This document shows, piece by piece, positions 46,307-56,432 of a DNA stretch of 64,000 nucleotides. Numbering within the stretch: the stretch's first letter is position 1; each line of letters opens with the position of its first letter. This stretch comes from Pseudomonadota bacterium (GTDB taxonomy: Bacteria; Pseudomonadota; Gammaproteobacteria; Burkholderiales; Sulfuriferulaceae). Made by a program: the position numbers and the translations under genes. Location of the stretch: the NCBI GenBank assembly GCA_021845925.1, contig JAJZUW010000006.1, positions 148,436 through 212,435 on the forward strand. The letters run 5' to 3'. The notes beneath the pieces were generated by a model, which was given only the letters and a program-made list of their open reading frames with translations, had not been told where the DNA came from and searched no databases.

Positions 46307-46579
46307 TCAGTTTACCGCATCCTTGAGAGATTTGCCAGCACGGAATTTCGGCACCTTGGCTGCCTTGATCTTGATGGACTTTCCGGTTTGCGGGTTGCGT
46401 CCTTCACGTTCAGCGCGTTCGCCGACATAAAAGGAACCAAAACCAACCAGCGTAACCGTGTCACCTTTTTTCATGGCTGCCGAGACTGCATCAACAGCGG
46501 CATCCAGTACACGACCAGCGGTTGCCTTGGAGACGTCCGCGGCTTCAGCAATCACATCAATCAATTCCGACTTGTTCAC
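46307..46579 (-). CDS. hupB: DNA-binding protein HU-beta
   Basis: This 90-residue histone-like protein has the hallmark segments [40 protein letters not shown] and [20 protein letters not shown], with the DNA-intercalating proline in the RNPQTG arm. HU compacts and bends DNA and affects transcription and recombination. The start is a GTG at 46579 (VNKSEL); the open frame back to 46726 is leader. Its leader of about 110 bases contains a short perfect hairpin, and two tRNA genes follow on the same strand. Confidence 0.97.
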   Translation of the reverse strand: MNKSELIDVIAEAADVSKATAGRVLDAAVDAVSAAMKKGDTVTLVGFGSFYVGERAEREGRNPQTGKSIKIKAAKVPKFRAGKSLKDAVN

Positions 46580-46674
46580 TTGTTTCCCCTTTATTGAGTT
46601 TACAGACGCACCCGGCACGGCTGCCGGAAATCCTGGGCACCGGCACAGGCTTGATACCGGACAACCCGCCGTAT

Positions 46675-46695
46675 CCGGCAGGTTACGCCTGCCGG
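46675..46695 (-). other. Stem-loop at the 5' end of the hupB leader
   Basis: CCGGCAGG-TTACG-CCTGCCGG is a perfect 8-bp stem with a five-base loop, located just after the -10 of the candidate hupB promoter. It could stabilise the mRNA 5' end or act as a weak end for the lon transcript. There is no U tract after it. Confidence 0.55.
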
Positions 46696-46697
46696 AC

Positions 46698-46726
46698 ACT
46701 GTACCTGCACTGTGATTCCAGTTCAA
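46698..46726 (-). promoter_or_regulatory. Sigma-70-type promoter for hupB
   Basis: On the minus strand TTGAAC (46726-46721), a 17-base spacer and TACAGT (46703-46698) give a good sigma-70 match, between the lon stop and hupB. A perfect 12-bp palindrome ACGAAATTTCGT lies slightly upstream, at 46746-46757. Confidence 0.65.
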
Positions 46727-46761
46727 GCATATTCTCAGGGTTTCAACGAAATTTCGTGGCT

Positions 46762-49179
46762 TCAGTGCTTGGTGGCAGCGGTTTCGTCAGGCACGGCAGC
46801 CGTCTGGATGACTTCGGTCATAGACGCGGCGTCATCAGGCAACGGTTCCGGCTGACGTTCAAGCACCGTTTTCAGGACCTGATCGATCCACTTCACCGGC
46901 AAAATTTCCAGCTTGTTCTTGATGGTATCCGGAATTTCAACCAGATCGCGCACATTCTCTTCTGGAATCAGTACCGTCTTGATCCCGCCACGATGCGCAG
47001 CCAGCAGTTTTTCCTTCAATCCGCCAATAGGCAGCACCTCGCCACGCAGGGTAATTTCACCGGTCATGGCCACATCGGCACGAACCGGAATCCCCGTCAG
47101 GATGGAAACCAGCGCCGTACAGATACCGATACCGGCACTGGGGCCGTCCTTGGGCGTGGCGCCCTCCGGCAGGTGGATATGGATGTCGTGCTTCTGGTAA
47201 AAATCCTCGGAAATCCCCAGCTGACGTGAACGACTGCGCACCACGGACATGGCGGCCTTGATGGATTCCTGCATCACGTCGCCCAGCTGGCCGGTGGTGG
47301 TCATGTTGCCCTTGCCGGGCATCAGGACGCCTTCAATGGTCAGCAGTTCGCCCCCCACCTCGGTCCATGCCAGGCCAGTGACCTGTCCGACCTGGTTGTA
47401 TTTTTCCGCAACGCCATAGTTGAAACGACGCACGCCAAGGAATTTGTCCAGGTTGCGCGAAGTCACCACGATCTTGCGTGTTTTTCCGGGCTTGGTCAGC
47501 AACTCGGTCACCGCCTTGCGACAGATTTTGGCCACATCACGGTCCAGATTGCGAACACCGGCTTCACGGGTGTAATAGCGCACGATGTCACGCAACGCAC
47601 TTTCCGTGATGCTGCATTCCTCAGTCTTGAGTCCGTTGGCAGTCATCTGCTTCGGCACCAGATAACGCTGGGCAATACTGACCTTTTCGTCCTCGGTATA
47701 ACCGGACAGACGGATGACTTCCATGCGGTCCATCAGCGGCGCCGGGATGTCCAGGGTATTGGCAGTGGCCACAAACATGACATCGGACAGGTCGAAATCG
47801 ACTTCGACATAGTGATCCGAAAATGTGTGATTCTGTTCCGGATCCAGCACTTCAAGCAGGGCCGATGACGGATCTCCGCGGAAATCCTGCCCCATCTTGT
47901 CAACTTCATCCAGCAAAAACAGAGGATTGCGCACACCAACCTTGCTCATGCTCTGCAGAATCTTGCCCGGCATGGAGCCGATATAGGTCCGGCGGTGCCC
48001 ACGAATCTCCGATTCGTCGCGCACGCCACCCAACGCCATCCGCACAAACTTGCGGTTGGTTGCCTTGGCAATCGACTGGCCAAGCGAAGTCTTGCCCACG
48101 CCGGGAGGTCCGACGAGACAGAGAATGGGGCCCTTGAGCTTGTCCACACGCTGCTGAACGGCAAGGTATTCGATAATGCGTTCCTTGACCTTGTCCAGAC
48201 CGTAGTGGTCTTCATCCAGAATGGTCTGGGCCCGAGCCAGATCACGGCTGATTCGGGTGCGTTTGCGCCATGGCAGAGCAAGCAGCGCTTCGATATAGCT
48301 GCGCACCACGGTGGCTTCGGCAGACATGGGCGACATGAGGCGCAATTTTTTCAGCTCGGCTTCGGCCTTGGCTTCAGCTTCCTTGCTCATGTGCGCAGCC
48401 TTGATGCGCTTTTCGAGTTCTTCCATCTCCACGCCGTCTTCGCCATCGCCCAGTTCCTTCTGGATGGCCTTGACCTGTTCGTTGAGATAGTAGTCGCGCT
48501 GACTCTTTTCCATCTGCCGCTTCACACGGCCGCGGATACGCTTTTCGACCTGCAGGATATCGATTTCGCCTTCCAGCAGGGTCATCAGGTGTTCCATGCG
48601 TTCCTGCACCGGGAACATTTCCAGAATCGACTGTTTCTGTTCCAGTTTGAGCGGTAGATGCGCAGCAACCGTATCGGCCAGGCGACCGGCTTCATCAATG
48701 CCGACCAGCGAGGTCAGGATTTCCGGTGGAATCTTCTTGTTCAGCTTGACATACTGGTCAAACTGGCTGATCAGCGCACGACGCGATGCTTCGGATTCCT
48801 TGTCGTCGATGCTGTGATCTTCGGCCACCAGATCGACAGTTCCGACAAAATGGCTGCCAGCGTCGGCATATTCGATGACCTGCGCGCGCTGAGTACCTTC
48901 GACCAGCACCTTGACGGTGCCGTCAGGCAGCTTGAGCATCTGCAGAATGGTGGCAACACTGCCAATCCGGTAGAGGTCTTCCGGAGCGGGATCGTCCTTG
49001 GAAGCCGATTTCTGTGCGGCAAGCAGGATATTCTTGCCAGACTCCATGGCAATTTCCAGCGCGCGAATGGATTTCGCCCGACCGACAAACAGCGGGATCA
49101 CCATGTGCGGAAACACAACGACATCGCGCAATGGCAGCAATGGAAGAGTCAGGGCGTCGGAATGTGTCAAAGTAGACAT
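46762..49179 (-). CDS. lon: ATP-dependent protease Lon
   Basis: This 805-residue AAA+ serine protease degrades misfolded and regulatory proteins. An N-terminal substrate domain (about 1-310, [20 protein letters not shown]) is followed by the AAA+ module (Walker [13 protein letters not shown], Walker B region [14 protein letters not shown]). The protease domain has the Ser/Lys dyad: serine in [12 protein letters not shown] and lysine in [16 protein letters not shown]. Length is standard. Upstream lie a heat-shock-like promoter (49251-49278) and a strong hairpin after clpX, so it may be transcribed apart from clpX. Confidence 0.98.
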   Translation of the reverse strand: MSTLTHSDALTLPLLPLRDVVVFPHMVIPLFVGRAKSIRALEIAMESGKNILLAAQKSASKDDPAPEDLYRIGSVATILQMLKLPDGTVKVLVEGTQRAQVIEYADAGSHFVGTVDLVAEDHSIDDKESEASRRALISQFDQYVKLNKKIPPEILTSLVGIDEAGRLADTVAAHLPLKLEQKQSILEMFPVQERMEHLMTLLEGEIDILQVEKRIRGRVKRQMEKSQRDYYLNEQVKAIQKELGDGEDGVEMEELEKRIKAAHMSKEAEAKAEAELKKLRLMSPMSAEATVVRSYIEALLALPWRKRTRISRDLARAQTILDEDHYGLDKVKERIIEYLAVQQRVDKLKGPILCLVGPPGVGKTSLGQSIAKATNRKFVRMALGGVRDESEIRGHRRTYIGSMPGKILQSMSKVGVRNPLFLLDEVDKMGQDFRGDPSSALLEVLDPEQNHTFSDHYVEVDFDLSDVMFVATANTLDIPAPLMDRMEVIRLSGYTEDEKVSIAQRYLVPKQMTANGLKTEECSITESALRDIVRYYTREAGVRNLDRDVAKICRKAVTELLTKPGKTRKIVVTSRNLDKFLGVRRFNYGVAEKYNQVGQVTGLAWTEVGGELLTIEGVLMPGKGNMTTTGQLGDVMQESIKAAMSVVRSRSRQLGISEDFYQKHDIHIHLPEGATPKDGPSAGIGICTALVSILTGIPVRADVAMTGEITLRGEVLPIGGLKEKLLAAHRGGIKTVLIPEENVRDLVEIPDTIKNKLEILPVKWIDQVLKTVLERQPEPLPDDAASMTEVIQTAAVPDETAATKH

Positions 49180-49250
49180 GATGTGTAGACCTTATCAAAA
49201 CATGTATTCAGGCAAGCGCCACCCCAACAGCAGACAGCACACAGGTACAC

Positions 49251-49278
49251 ATATACAGACGACCCGCCGGATTTCAAG
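49251..49278 (-). promoter_or_regulatory. Heat-shock-like promoter upstream of lon
   Basis: On the minus strand a perfect CTTGAAA (49278-49272) is followed after 13 bases by CTGTATAT. The -35 and spacing equal those of the htpG promoter, but the -10 matches CCCCATNT only at its ends (C....AT.T). It is 72 bases before the lon ATG. The TATAT core could also serve sigma-70. Confidence 0.55.
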
Positions 49279-49303
49279 AGACGGGAGTGAAAATTATCGT
49301 CAC

Positions 49304-49346
49304 AACCACGTCAACAACGGACGATTGATCCGTTAATGACGTGGTT
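49304..49346 (-). other. Two-tier stem-loop between clpX and lon
   Basis: A perfect 10-bp stem AACCACGTCA/TGACGTGGTT encloses a 2x2 internal loop and a perfect 6-bp stem AACGGA/TCCGTT with a seven-base loop. It starts 19 bases after the clpX stop and lies upstream of the lon promoter candidate. After it the minus strand reads GTGACGATAATTTTC, a weak U tract, so it may be a partial terminator, an mRNA 3' stabiliser or a protein-binding site. Confidence 0.75.
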
Positions 49347-49365
49347 ATGGCAATTTCCAGATCAA

Positions 49366-50628
49366 TCAGGACGCCAGTTTTTCCTGATCAGCGTAAATCA
49401 GAAGTGGCTGGGTCTCGTTACGCACCACCTGTTCGTCCACAACCACCTTGCTCACATTCTGCAGAGATGGCAGGTCGAACATGGTATCCAGCAGGACATG
49501 TTCAATGATCGAACGCAACCCGCGCGCGCCCGTTTTGCGTGCCAGCGCTCGCGATGCGATGGCCTTGAGGGCATCCTCGCGGAATTCGAGTTCGACGCCT
49601 TCCATGTCAAACAAACGTGCATATTGTTTGGTCAGCGCGTTCTTCGGTTCGGTCAGGATCGTCATCAGCGCAGCCTCATCCAGCTCTTCGAGCGTGGCAA
49701 TCACGGGCAGACGGCCAATCAGTTCGGGAATCAGGCCAAACTTGATCAGATCTTCCGGCTCGACGTCCTGCAACAGCGCAGCCGAATCCTTGCTGTCTTC
49801 CTTGCTGCGCACTTCCGCGCCAAAACCGATGCCACCCTTTTCGGTACGGTTGCGGATGACTTTTTCCAGACCTGCAAAGGCACCACCGCAAATGAACAGG
49901 ATATTGGTGGTGTCAACCTGGACAAATTCCTGGTTCGGATGCTTGCGTCCGCCCTGTGGCGGGATCGAAGCCGTTGTGCCTTCGATCAGCTTGAGCAGAG
50001 CCTGCTGAACGCCCTCGCCAGACACGTCCCGGGTAATGGAAGGATTGTCGGACTTGCGCGAAATCTTGTCGATTTCATCGATGTAGACAATGCCATTCTT
50101 GGCTTTTTCGACATCGTAATCGCATTTCTGCAACAGCTTCTGGATAATGTTTTCGACGTCCTCGCCCACATAACCAGCCTCGGTCAGCGTGGTGGCATCC
50201 GCCATGACAAATGGCACGTCCAGCAACCTGGCCAGCGTCTGGGCAAGCAAGGTCTTGCCCGAACCGGTCGGGCCGATCAGCAGGATGTTGCTCTTGGCCA
50301 GTTCCACTTCATTCTTGCCACCTCCATGACGCAACCGCTTGTAGTGGTTGTACACGGCCACCGACAGGATACGCTTGGCGCGATCCTGACCGATGACGTA
50401 ATCGTTCAGGATTTCACGGATCTGGTGGGGGGTTGGCAAGGACGACTTGTCATTCTTGCCGAGTTTGTCCTGCTGAATTTCTTCGCGGATGATATCGGTG
50501 CACAGATCGACACATTCGTCGCAAATGAACACGGACGGGCCGGCAATCAGCTTGCGGACTTCATGCTGGCTCTTCCCGCAGAACGAGCAATGCAGCAGTT
50601 TTTCTCCGCTGGATTTGTTGTCCGACAT
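49366..50628 (-). CDS. clpX: ATPase subunit ClpX of the ClpXP protease
   Basis: This 420-residue AAA+ unfoldase feeds substrates to ClpP. An N-terminal C4 zinc domain ([16 protein letters not shown], then ICDECVDLC) precedes Walker [16 protein letters not shown], the pore motif region [17 protein letters not shown] and Walker [12 protein letters not shown]. The IGF loop that docks to ClpP is in [15 protein letters not shown] 50628 has GGAGG seven bases upstream, so it is preferred over the GTG one codon earlier. It is 35 bases after clpP. Confidence 0.98.
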   Translation of the reverse strand: MSDNKSSGEKLLHCSFCGKSQHEVRKLIAGPSVFICDECVDLCTDIIREEIQQDKLGKNDKSSLPTPHQIREILNDYVIGQDRAKRILSVAVYNHYKRLRHGGGKNEVELAKSNILLIGPTGSGKTLLAQTLARLLDVPFVMADATTLTEAGYVGEDVENIIQKLLQKCDYDVEKAKNGIVYIDEIDKISRKSDNPSITRDVSGEGVQQALLKLIEGTTASIPPQGGRKHPNQEFVQVDTTNILFICGGAFAGLEKVIRNRTEKGGIGFGAEVRSKEDSKDSAALLQDVEPEDLIKFGLIPELIGRLPVIATLEELDEAALMTILTEPKNALTKQYARLFDMEGVELEFREDALKAIASRALARKTGARGLRSIIEHVLLDTMFDLPSLQNVSKVVVDEQVVRNETQPLLIYADQEKLAS

Positions 50629-50663
50629 CACATAACCTCCATCAACGCCAACCAGGCGGATAA

Positions 50664-51284
50664 TCAGGCCGACGCGTCAGTCCGGCTGGTCAGAACCTTG
50701 TCAATCAGGCCATAACTTCTGGCCTCCTCTGCACTCATGAAATTGTCACGATCGGTGTCTTTTTCAAGAGTAGCCATGCTTTGCCCGGTATGCAATGCCA
50801 TCATGCTGTTGAGTCTTTCACGCAAGTATAGAATTTCCTTGGCATGAATGGCAATATCGGACGCCTGGCCCTGAAAACCACCCAGGGGCTGGTGAATCAT
50901 GATGCGCGAGTTAGGCAGGGCAAACCGTTTGCCACTGGCGCCCGCCGTCAGCAGGAATGCGCCCATGCTGGCGGCCTGCCCCATGCAAAGCGTGCTGACA
51001 TCCGGCTTGATGAACTGCATGGTGTCGTAAATGGAAAGCCCCGCCGACACCGAACCACCCGGCGAGTTGATGTACAGGTGGATGTCCTTGTCAGGATTTT
51101 CCGATTCCAGGAACAGCAACTGCGCAACCACCAGATTGGCCGACTGTTCATTGATCGGCCCCACGATGAACACCACACGTTCCTTCAGCAGGCGCGAATA
51201 GATGTCATATGCCCGCTCACCGCGGCCACTCTGTTCGACCACCATGGGGACAAGCCCCAGCGCCTGCGGATTCCAGTCCTGCAT
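50664..51284 (-). CDS. clpP: ClpP protease proteolytic subunit
   Basis: This 206-residue serine peptidase forms the tetradecameric barrel of ClpXP and ClpAP. The catalytic serine (106) is in [13 protein letters not shown], the histidine (131) in [14 protein letters not shown] and the aspartate near [13 protein letters not shown]. The N-terminal [20 protein letters not shown] is typical, with a short propeptide. ATG 51284 overlaps the tig stop as TGATG and is preceded by AAGGAG inside tig. Confidence 0.98.
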   Translation of the reverse strand: MQDWNPQALGLVPMVVEQSGRGERAYDIYSRLLKERVVFIVGPINEQSANLVVAQLLFLESENPDKDIHLYINSPGGSVSAGLSIYDTMQFIKPDVSTLCMGQAASMGAFLLTAGASGKRFALPNSRIMIHQPLGGFQGQASDIAIHAKEILYLRERLNSMMALHTGQSMATLEKDTDRDNFMSAEEARSYGLIDKVLTSRTDASA

Positions 51285-52594
51285 CACTTGCTCCTTCCCA
51301 TGAGTTCTTCAAACGTGGTATCCCGGTCAGTCACCTTGACCTGGCCCAGAATCCACTCCACGGCATTGTCTTCGACAGCCAGAGACTGGATTTCCTGCAT
51401 GCGTTCGGGCGAACTGCGATACCAGTTCACCAGTTCCTGCGGGTCTTCATAATTTTGCGCCAGCTCATCAATCATGGCGCTCACCTGCTCCGGCTGGGCC
51501 GAGATTTTTTGCTTCTGCACAATGTCCGACAGTATCAGTCCCAGCGCAACCCGGCGTTCTGCCTGTTTTTCAAGCATCTGCACCGGCAGGCTGGCATCAT
51601 CCGATTTCATGCCGCGTTCCTGGAGATCACGGCGCATTTGCGCCATCAGACCCTCCACTTCGGCCTGCACCATCGACTTCGGCAGATCGATGCTGGTGCA
51701 GGCAAGGAGACCGTCCATCACCTGTTCCTTGACCCTGGCACGAATCCGCTGTTTGACTTCGCGCTCCAGATTGCCGCGGATTTCGGCGCGCAGTCCGGCT
51801 ACATCACCACCCTCGATCCCGAGCGAACTGGCAAACACTTCGTCAATCGCCGGTACGACCGGCTCGGACACTTCGTGCACGGTGAGTGTGAACAGGGCTG
51901 TTTTCCCGGCCACTTCCTTGCCGTGGTAGTCTGCCGGAAAATTCACTTCCACGGTTGCCGTCCCGCCGGCCGACAGGCCAATGAATCCGGTTTCAAATTC
52001 TTTTAGCGTACGTCCTGCGCCAAGTTCAACCTGGATATCCTTGCCTTCGCCACCGGCAAAAGCCTGTCCGTCGATGGTACCGGCAAAATCGGCACGCACG
52101 CGGTCGCCAAGGGCGGCCGGACGCGCAGCCTCGGTCCATACCGTCCGTTGACGGGCCAGAATATCCAGCGTACGGTCCACTTCTGCATCGGTCACCGGTA
52201 CGACAGGGCGGGTTACCTCAACCGTTGACAGGTCGCCCAGAGTCACTTCCGGGTAGACATCAAATACCGCATAAAATTCCAGTGCGCCATTCACCGGCTC
52301 GCCACCAGCAGCCTCGATACGGGGAAAACCGGCCACCCGCAAGCCCAATTGCGACACGCTGGTTGCAAATGCCTGTTCAAGACTGCGGCCGAGCACTTCC
52401 TGGCGGACCTCGCCACCATACTGTTTGCCGATCACCGACATCGGCACCTTGCCCTTGCGGAAGCCATCCATACGAGCCGTACGGGCAATTTCACGCAGCC
52501 GGCCGGCCACTTCCGCCTCGATTGCCGGCAATTGCACCGACAGACTGATACGCCGCTCGAGCGGGCCCAGGGTCTCAACTTGGGGGGATTGCAT
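51284..52594 (-). CDS. tig: Trigger factor
   Basis: This 436-residue ribosome-bound chaperone and prolyl isomerase meets nascent chains at the exit tunnel. The ribosome-binding loop is GFRKGKVP (about 44-51). A FKBP-type domain follows (about 155-240, [36 protein letters not shown]), then the helical C-domain. ATG 52594 ([17 protein letters not shown]) begins at the family position; the open frame to 52744 is not protein-like. Its stop overlaps clpP. The 274 bases before the gene hold a possible leader but no motif I trust. Confidence 0.97.
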   Translation of the reverse strand: MQSPQVETLGPLERRISLSVQLPAIEAEVAGRLREIARTARMDGFRKGKVPMSVIGKQYGGEVRQEVLGRSLEQAFATSVSQLGLRVAGFPRIEAAGGEPVNGALEFYAVFDVYPEVTLGDLSTVEVTRPVVPVTDAEVDRTLDILARQRTVWTEAARPAALGDRVRADFAGTIDGQAFAGGEGKDIQVELGAGRTLKEFETGFIGLSAGGTATVEVNFPADYHGKEVAGKTALFTLTVHEVSEPVVPAIDEVFASSLGIEGGDVAGLRAEIRGNLEREVKQRIRARVKEQVMDGLLACTSIDLPKSMVQAEVEGLMAQMRRDLQERGMKSDDASLPVQMLEKQAERRVALGLILSDIVQKQKISAQPEQVSAMIDELAQNYEDPQELVNWYRSSPERMQEIQSLAVEDNAVEWILGQVKVTDRDTTFEELMGRSK

Positions 52595-52868
52595 AACTGG
52601 ATCCTTGGATTTCAAAACAGATTGTGTCTTCAGACAAAACTGGAAAAAAGGGGCAAAAGTACCCCGACTCGCTATCGCGACTGCCAAAGATGGAGCATAC
52701 CATGCCAATCCAAATCTTGAAATGCACCGGAGGCACCCGGTCACTTAACCGGCTGGCTTGCCGGACCGGCGTGGCCTGACAGCAAAGCCTGCTTGCCCGC
52801 GGCGGCCAGGCAACCCGACATCCTGAAAACCAGCTTGGTACACGGTGGCCTTCGCCCGGATTTCGTGC

Positions 52869-54377
52869 TCAGCGGACCGGTTGAGCGTGATGGAAGGAAA
52901 CAACCGGCGACGGCGTTGACTTTACCGGTGGTGTGATATGAAACACCTCATAATAACTTTTCCTCCGTTCCACATCGGCCCGCCGAACAGTCCATCCTTC
53001 AGCCTTCAGTGCAGAGGTCAATTTGAATATCCGGTCCCAGTTACGATTAACGACGAGATAGGACGCGTTTCCCTGCAAGGCGATATCGCTGATCGCGGCA
53101 GGATCACGCCTGCATTCCTTGTACAGAATCCGTTTGTTGATGATGGTCGATGATGGGGATTTCAGGCCCACAAGGTCAATCAGTGGCTGGGTGCCAACGG
53201 TTGAGATCAGCCCGGCATCATGTATCAGTACAATGGCATCCGGCGGCAGATGGGTCCGCACCCAGTCCACCACGGAATGATTTTCTTCAAAGCGGGATGC
53301 CGTTTTTTCCTGATATGCAGAAATCGTTTGCAGCATGTCAGGCAGCGTCAGAAGCGTTGCGATTAACGCCAGCGCAACGCTAAACCACCTGATCAGATAC
53401 GATGCATTCGCCAGACCAGCCATCCATCCCATCCAGCAGAACGGGATGAATACTGAAAGATAACGGAAAGAATTGTGATACAGCGCGCCGGGGAATCTCA
53501 AATAGAAAACGCAAACAAAAACACTAGCAAAAATGGCAATGGCAGCCCTGCTGCGGGCAAAAATCAATAACGCAAACCCTGCCGATACCAATCCGGTCCC
53601 GTTGAGAAACCGGAATATCGCATCAAGCACGAAACCGGATTTGAATGCGGCAGACCGACAACCCTCGGCAAAGAAATAAACCTTCGCATTCATCGTGTTC
53701 GGCAATAGTTGCCCGGACACCATGTACTGCACCAAGGCCAGCAAGAACATCGTCGAAAAAATGAGGGTCAGCTTGCGAAGCCATGCCCGAGGTTTAGTGA
53801 CAAATAGCTGGGCGGCAAAAATGGCGCTCAACACGCCGAGCTCGGGGCGGATAAAATACAAGGTCCCGATCAGGACATACCCGACCCGTTTTTCTGCTGC
53901 AAACTCAAAAAAGAAAAAACTCCAGACAATACTGGCCATGGCCAGTGATGTTTCAATGCCATTCAATAACTGATAAAAAACCTTTCCGCTAAAGACAACC
54001 GTTGCCAGGAACAGACTGACAAATAGCGGATGAACTGAATTCTGGCGCCCATACACATACATACCTGCGATAAACAGCATGGCGGAGAGAATAGTGAGTA
54101 CCGCATGGCCGACGGGAATTGTCACAACCGAACTTAGCAACAACAGCAGCCCGGTAAAAACCGGACTGGTGATACCGAGCCAGGGAGCAGATCCGGGAAA
54201 CCGGTTTTCATGACCCGTTGCAATGCTCGCTACCGAGTGATCAACGATATACGCATCATCCAGCGGATAACGCCCGATTTCCGGAGTTGATAACACCCAG
54301 AAAAACAACAGGCCAAAAATGATCAGAATGGCGGTCAGCCACAACACATCACCTGTTTTTTGCGGGAATTTCACCAT
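52869..54377 (-). CDS. Polytopic membrane protein, GT-C glycosyltransferase-like
   Basis: This 502-residue protein has about ten hydrophobic helices up to residue 355, then a soluble C-terminal domain (about 365-500). The first external loop contains YPLDDAYIVDHSVASIATG and ITSPVFTGLLLLLS, a paired-aspartate and following Ser-Pro pattern like that of GT-C mannosyl- or arabinosyltransferases. The C-terminal domain begins VDWVRTHLPPDAIVLIHDAG and GTQPLIDLVGL, also seen in such enzymes. It probably transfers a lipid-linked sugar, but the donor and acceptor are unknown. Its DNA looks more A/T-rich than its neighbours and it has no operon partners, consistent with an inserted accessory gene. Confidence 0.5.
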   Translation of the reverse strand: MVKFPQKTGDVLWLTAILIIFGLLFFWVLSTPEIGRYPLDDAYIVDHSVASIATGHENRFPGSAPWLGITSPVFTGLLLLLSSVVTIPVGHAVLTILSAMLFIAGMYVYGRQNSVHPLFVSLFLATVVFSGKVFYQLLNGIETSLAMASIVWSFFFFEFAAEKRVGYVLIGTLYFIRPELGVLSAIFAAQLFVTKPRAWLRKLTLIFSTMFLLALVQYMVSGQLLPNTMNAKVYFFAEGCRSAAFKSGFVLDAIFRFLNGTGLVSAGFALLIFARSRAAIAIFASVFVCVFYLRFPGALYHNSFRYLSVFIPFCWMGWMAGLANASYLIRWFSVALALIATLLTLPDMLQTISAYQEKTASRFEENHSVVDWVRTHLPPDAIVLIHDAGLISTVGTQPLIDLVGLKSPSSTIINKRILYKECRRDPAAISDIALQGNASYLVVNRNWDRIFKLTSALKAEGWTVRRADVERRKSYYEVFHITPPVKSTPSPVVSFHHAQPVR

Positions 54378-54592
54378 ATCGGACCATCGGCAACCATTTT
54401 TTCAGGCGTCATGACCATGTCAATGCACATTGCGCGTCACACTGTCGAGCCGCGATGACATGACCACTCATCCCATGCAGGCGCAACGATGGTCATTCCG
54501 GCAGCCACTTTGGTAAGTTCCATGACCAGATCCGGTCGTGACAGACACTGATTTCAGGTGGTGAGAGGTGGGACGACACCATGACAAGCATC

Positions 54593-54677
54593 TGGTGCGA
54601 AAGACAGGAATCGAACCTGCACGCCTTGCGGCGCTGGAACCTAAATCCAGTGCGTCTACCAATTCCGCCACTTTCGC
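54593..54677 (-). tRNA. tRNA-Leu (TAG)
   Basis: A type II tRNA of 85 nt on the minus strand: acceptor GCGAAAG/CTTTCGC, D-arm GTGGCGGAATTGGTAGACGC, anticodon TAG in CTGGATTTAGGTTCCAG, a long variable arm CGCCGCAAGGCG, T-loop GGTTCGATTCC and an encoded CCA. A TACAAT (54693-54698, minus strand) could be its -10. It stands alone. Confidence 0.97.
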
Positions 54678-54796
54678 ATGTTGCAAGGTGTCATTGTATG
54701 TTTTCGGCAGCAGCAATGCCATTGCCTTGGCAAGAAACCGGCATTTTGCCAACACCGGACACCAGATGGCAACCTTTATACCGGACAGGCAGAAAC

Positions 54797-54831
54797 AGAA
54801 AACCCGCCTTTGGCATGCCTGCAGGCGGGTT
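54797..54831 (-). terminator. Intrinsic terminator after the first PEP-CTERM gene
   Basis: On the minus strand AACCCGCCT (54831-54823) pairs with AGGCGGGTT (54809-54801), giving a nine-base-pair stem with a 13-base loop, followed by TTCTGTTTCTG. It lies 24 bases after the stop codon. Confidence 0.75.
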
Positions 54832-54854
54832 CCGGACAGGGAAAACCGGAGTTT

Positions 54855-55454
54855 TCAGAGTTTGTTGCGGCGCTGACGCCAGACCAGCCCGATCAGTCCA
54901 ACCATAAGCATGGCCAGCGGTGCCGGTTCGGCAACTGCCGAAGTGGTGCTGCTGTATGCATACAGATTGCTCAATCCGTTGTGCAATCCCTGAATGGAGA
55001 ACGTGTCAACCGGTTTTGCGAAGTGAAAAAACAGCTCGCCCTGACCGTAATGCACGGCAAGATAATCAAAATTTTTGCCGGTAGACCAGGTGGCTGCGGT
55101 AGACGTGCCATTGCCGCCACTGATGCAACTGGCCGCATTGCCACACAGAACAACCGGGCTCAGCGCAGTGGAAGACAGGCCGAACTGGTTCTGCATGTCC
55201 TGCATGATGACGGCAGAATTCTGGCTGCCCAGATTGCCATCATAAGACCAGATGCCTTCGGCAACAGGTGAATAAGCCACCTGGCTGGTGCCAGTTTTTC
55301 CGCCATTGATCCAGGAAATGGTGATCGGGCTGCTGGTTTGCGAAATGTAAGTCCAGGACGGCGATACTGGTTGAGGCTGTGCTTCTGTCACCGAAGAAAA
55401 CAACAGGACAGCCATGGAGCTTGCCACCATCAGCGAGCGCATCACGTTTTGCAT
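54855..55454 (-). CDS. PEP-CTERM-anchored secreted protein (short variant)
   Basis: This 199-residue protein has a signal peptide (about 6-26, SLMVASSMAVLLFSSVTEA), an extracellular body rich in Ser/Thr/Asn/Gly (about 27-170) and a PEP-CTERM tail. The tail (AEPAPLAMLMVGLIGLVWRQ, then RRNKL) holds the Pro-rich motif, hydrophobic helix and basic end. The tail is cut and processed by an exosortase in strains with extracellular polysaccharide. Two cysteines (LCGNAASCISG) may form a disulfide. The start at 55454 has GGAGA six bases upstream; the frame runs on to 55478. The body has no recognisable domain. Confidence 0.85.
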   Translation of the reverse strand: MQNVMRSLMVASSMAVLLFSSVTEAQPQPVSPSWTYISQTSSPITISWINGGKTGTSQVAYSPVAEGIWSYDGNLGSQNSAVIMQDMQNQFGLSSTALSPVVLCGNAASCISGGNGTSTAATWSTGKNFDYLAVHYGQGELFFHFAKPVDTFSIQGLHNGLSNLYAYSSTTSAVAEPAPLAMLMVGLIGLVWRQRRNKL

Positions 55455-55567
55455 TGTTTTCTCCATCTCATGATTCAACTGTATGGTGCATTGTGACGCA
55501 TATCAGCAAAACCGCATATGGCCATTTCGGGCTAACAGCCTGTTGAAGAAGCAATGCGGCCTGACGG

Positions 55568-55578
55568 TGATATATAAT
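55568..55578 (+). promoter_or_regulatory. -10 region TGATATATAAT upstream of hpnC
   Basis: TATAAT (55573-55578) within TGATATATAAT, 29 bases upstream of the hpnC GTG. Identical over eleven bases to the psd -10 region. A TTGAAG occurs too far upstream to be a -35. Confidence 0.5.
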
Positions 55579-55607
55579 ACCTGCGCCCCCATATTTTCCC
55601 TGACCGC

Positions 55608-56429
55608 GTGAAAGCACCCGCTCCTGATCATTACGAAAATTTTCCGGTTGCATCCCTGCTGATGCCGCGCCGGCTTCGTCACGCCACCCGAGCCATCTAC
55701 TGGTTTGCCCGTTCGGCCGACGATATCGCCGATGAAGGCAATGCCACGCCAGCCGAACGGCTCGCCGCACTGGACGACTACCGGACCGAACTGGCCCGCC
55801 TGGCAGCCGGACAACCGTCCGAAAAGCCGCTTTTCATCCTGCTGGCCGAGGTTGTCAAAGCGCATGACCTGCCTCTGCAGCCTTTCCACGATCTGCTGGA
55901 TGCGTTTTCCCAGGACGTCACCAAGACACGTTACGCCAACTTTGCCGAAGTCATGACCTATTGTCGCAAATCGGCCAATCCAGTCGGCCGGCTGATGCTG
56001 GCACTGTACAAGGTCACCGACGAACGAAGTCTGGCCTGTTCGGATGCCATCTGTTCAGCCCTGCAGCTCATCAACTTCCTGCAGGATGTTGCCATTGACT
56101 ATCGCAAGGACCGGATTTACCTGCCACAGGACGAACTGCAGCGTTTCCGCATCAGCGAAGCGCAAATCGCGCGTGAAGACGCCAGTGGCACATGGTCATC
56201 GTTCATGCAGGTGCAAATCGAGCGTGCGCGCAAACTGCTGCAGGCCGGCGCACCACTTGGGTTGCAGCTCCCAGGCCGGGCCGGACTGGAGATGCGTCTG
56301 ATCATCATGGGTGGATCACGCATCCTGGAACAATTGCACAACCAGCACGGTGACGTGTTCAGCCATCGGCCAAAACTCCGGCTGCGTGACTGGCTGATCA
56401 TGATTTACCGGGCAATCGTCAGGAAATAG
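55608..56429 (+). CDS. hpnC: Hydroxysqualene synthase HpnC
   Basis: This 273-residue all-helical prenyl transferase of the squalene/phytoene synthase family has a first aspartate motif FARSADDIADEG (about 33-44) and a second motif QLINFLQDVAIDYRKDRIYL (about 145-165). In the three-enzyme bacterial route HpnC converts presqualene diphosphate to hydroxysqualene. The second motif here (DVAIDY) differs from that of HpnD, as expected. The start is a GTG at 55608, just downstream of the TGATATATAAT element. It is three bases upstream of hpnD. Confidence 0.92.
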   Translation: MKAPAPDHYENFPVASLLMPRRLRHATRAIYWFARSADDIADEGNATPAERLAALDDYRTELARLAAGQPSEKPLFILLAEVVKAHDLPLQPFHDLLDAFSQDVTKTRYANFAEVMTYCRKSANPVGRLMLALYKVTDERSLACSDAICSALQLINFLQDVAIDYRKDRIYLPQDELQRFRISEAQIAREDASGTWSSFMQVQIERARKLLQAGAPLGLQLPGRAGLEMRLIIMGGSRILEQLHNQHGDVFSHRPKLRLRDWLIMIYRAIVRK

Positions 56430-56432
56430 GCC

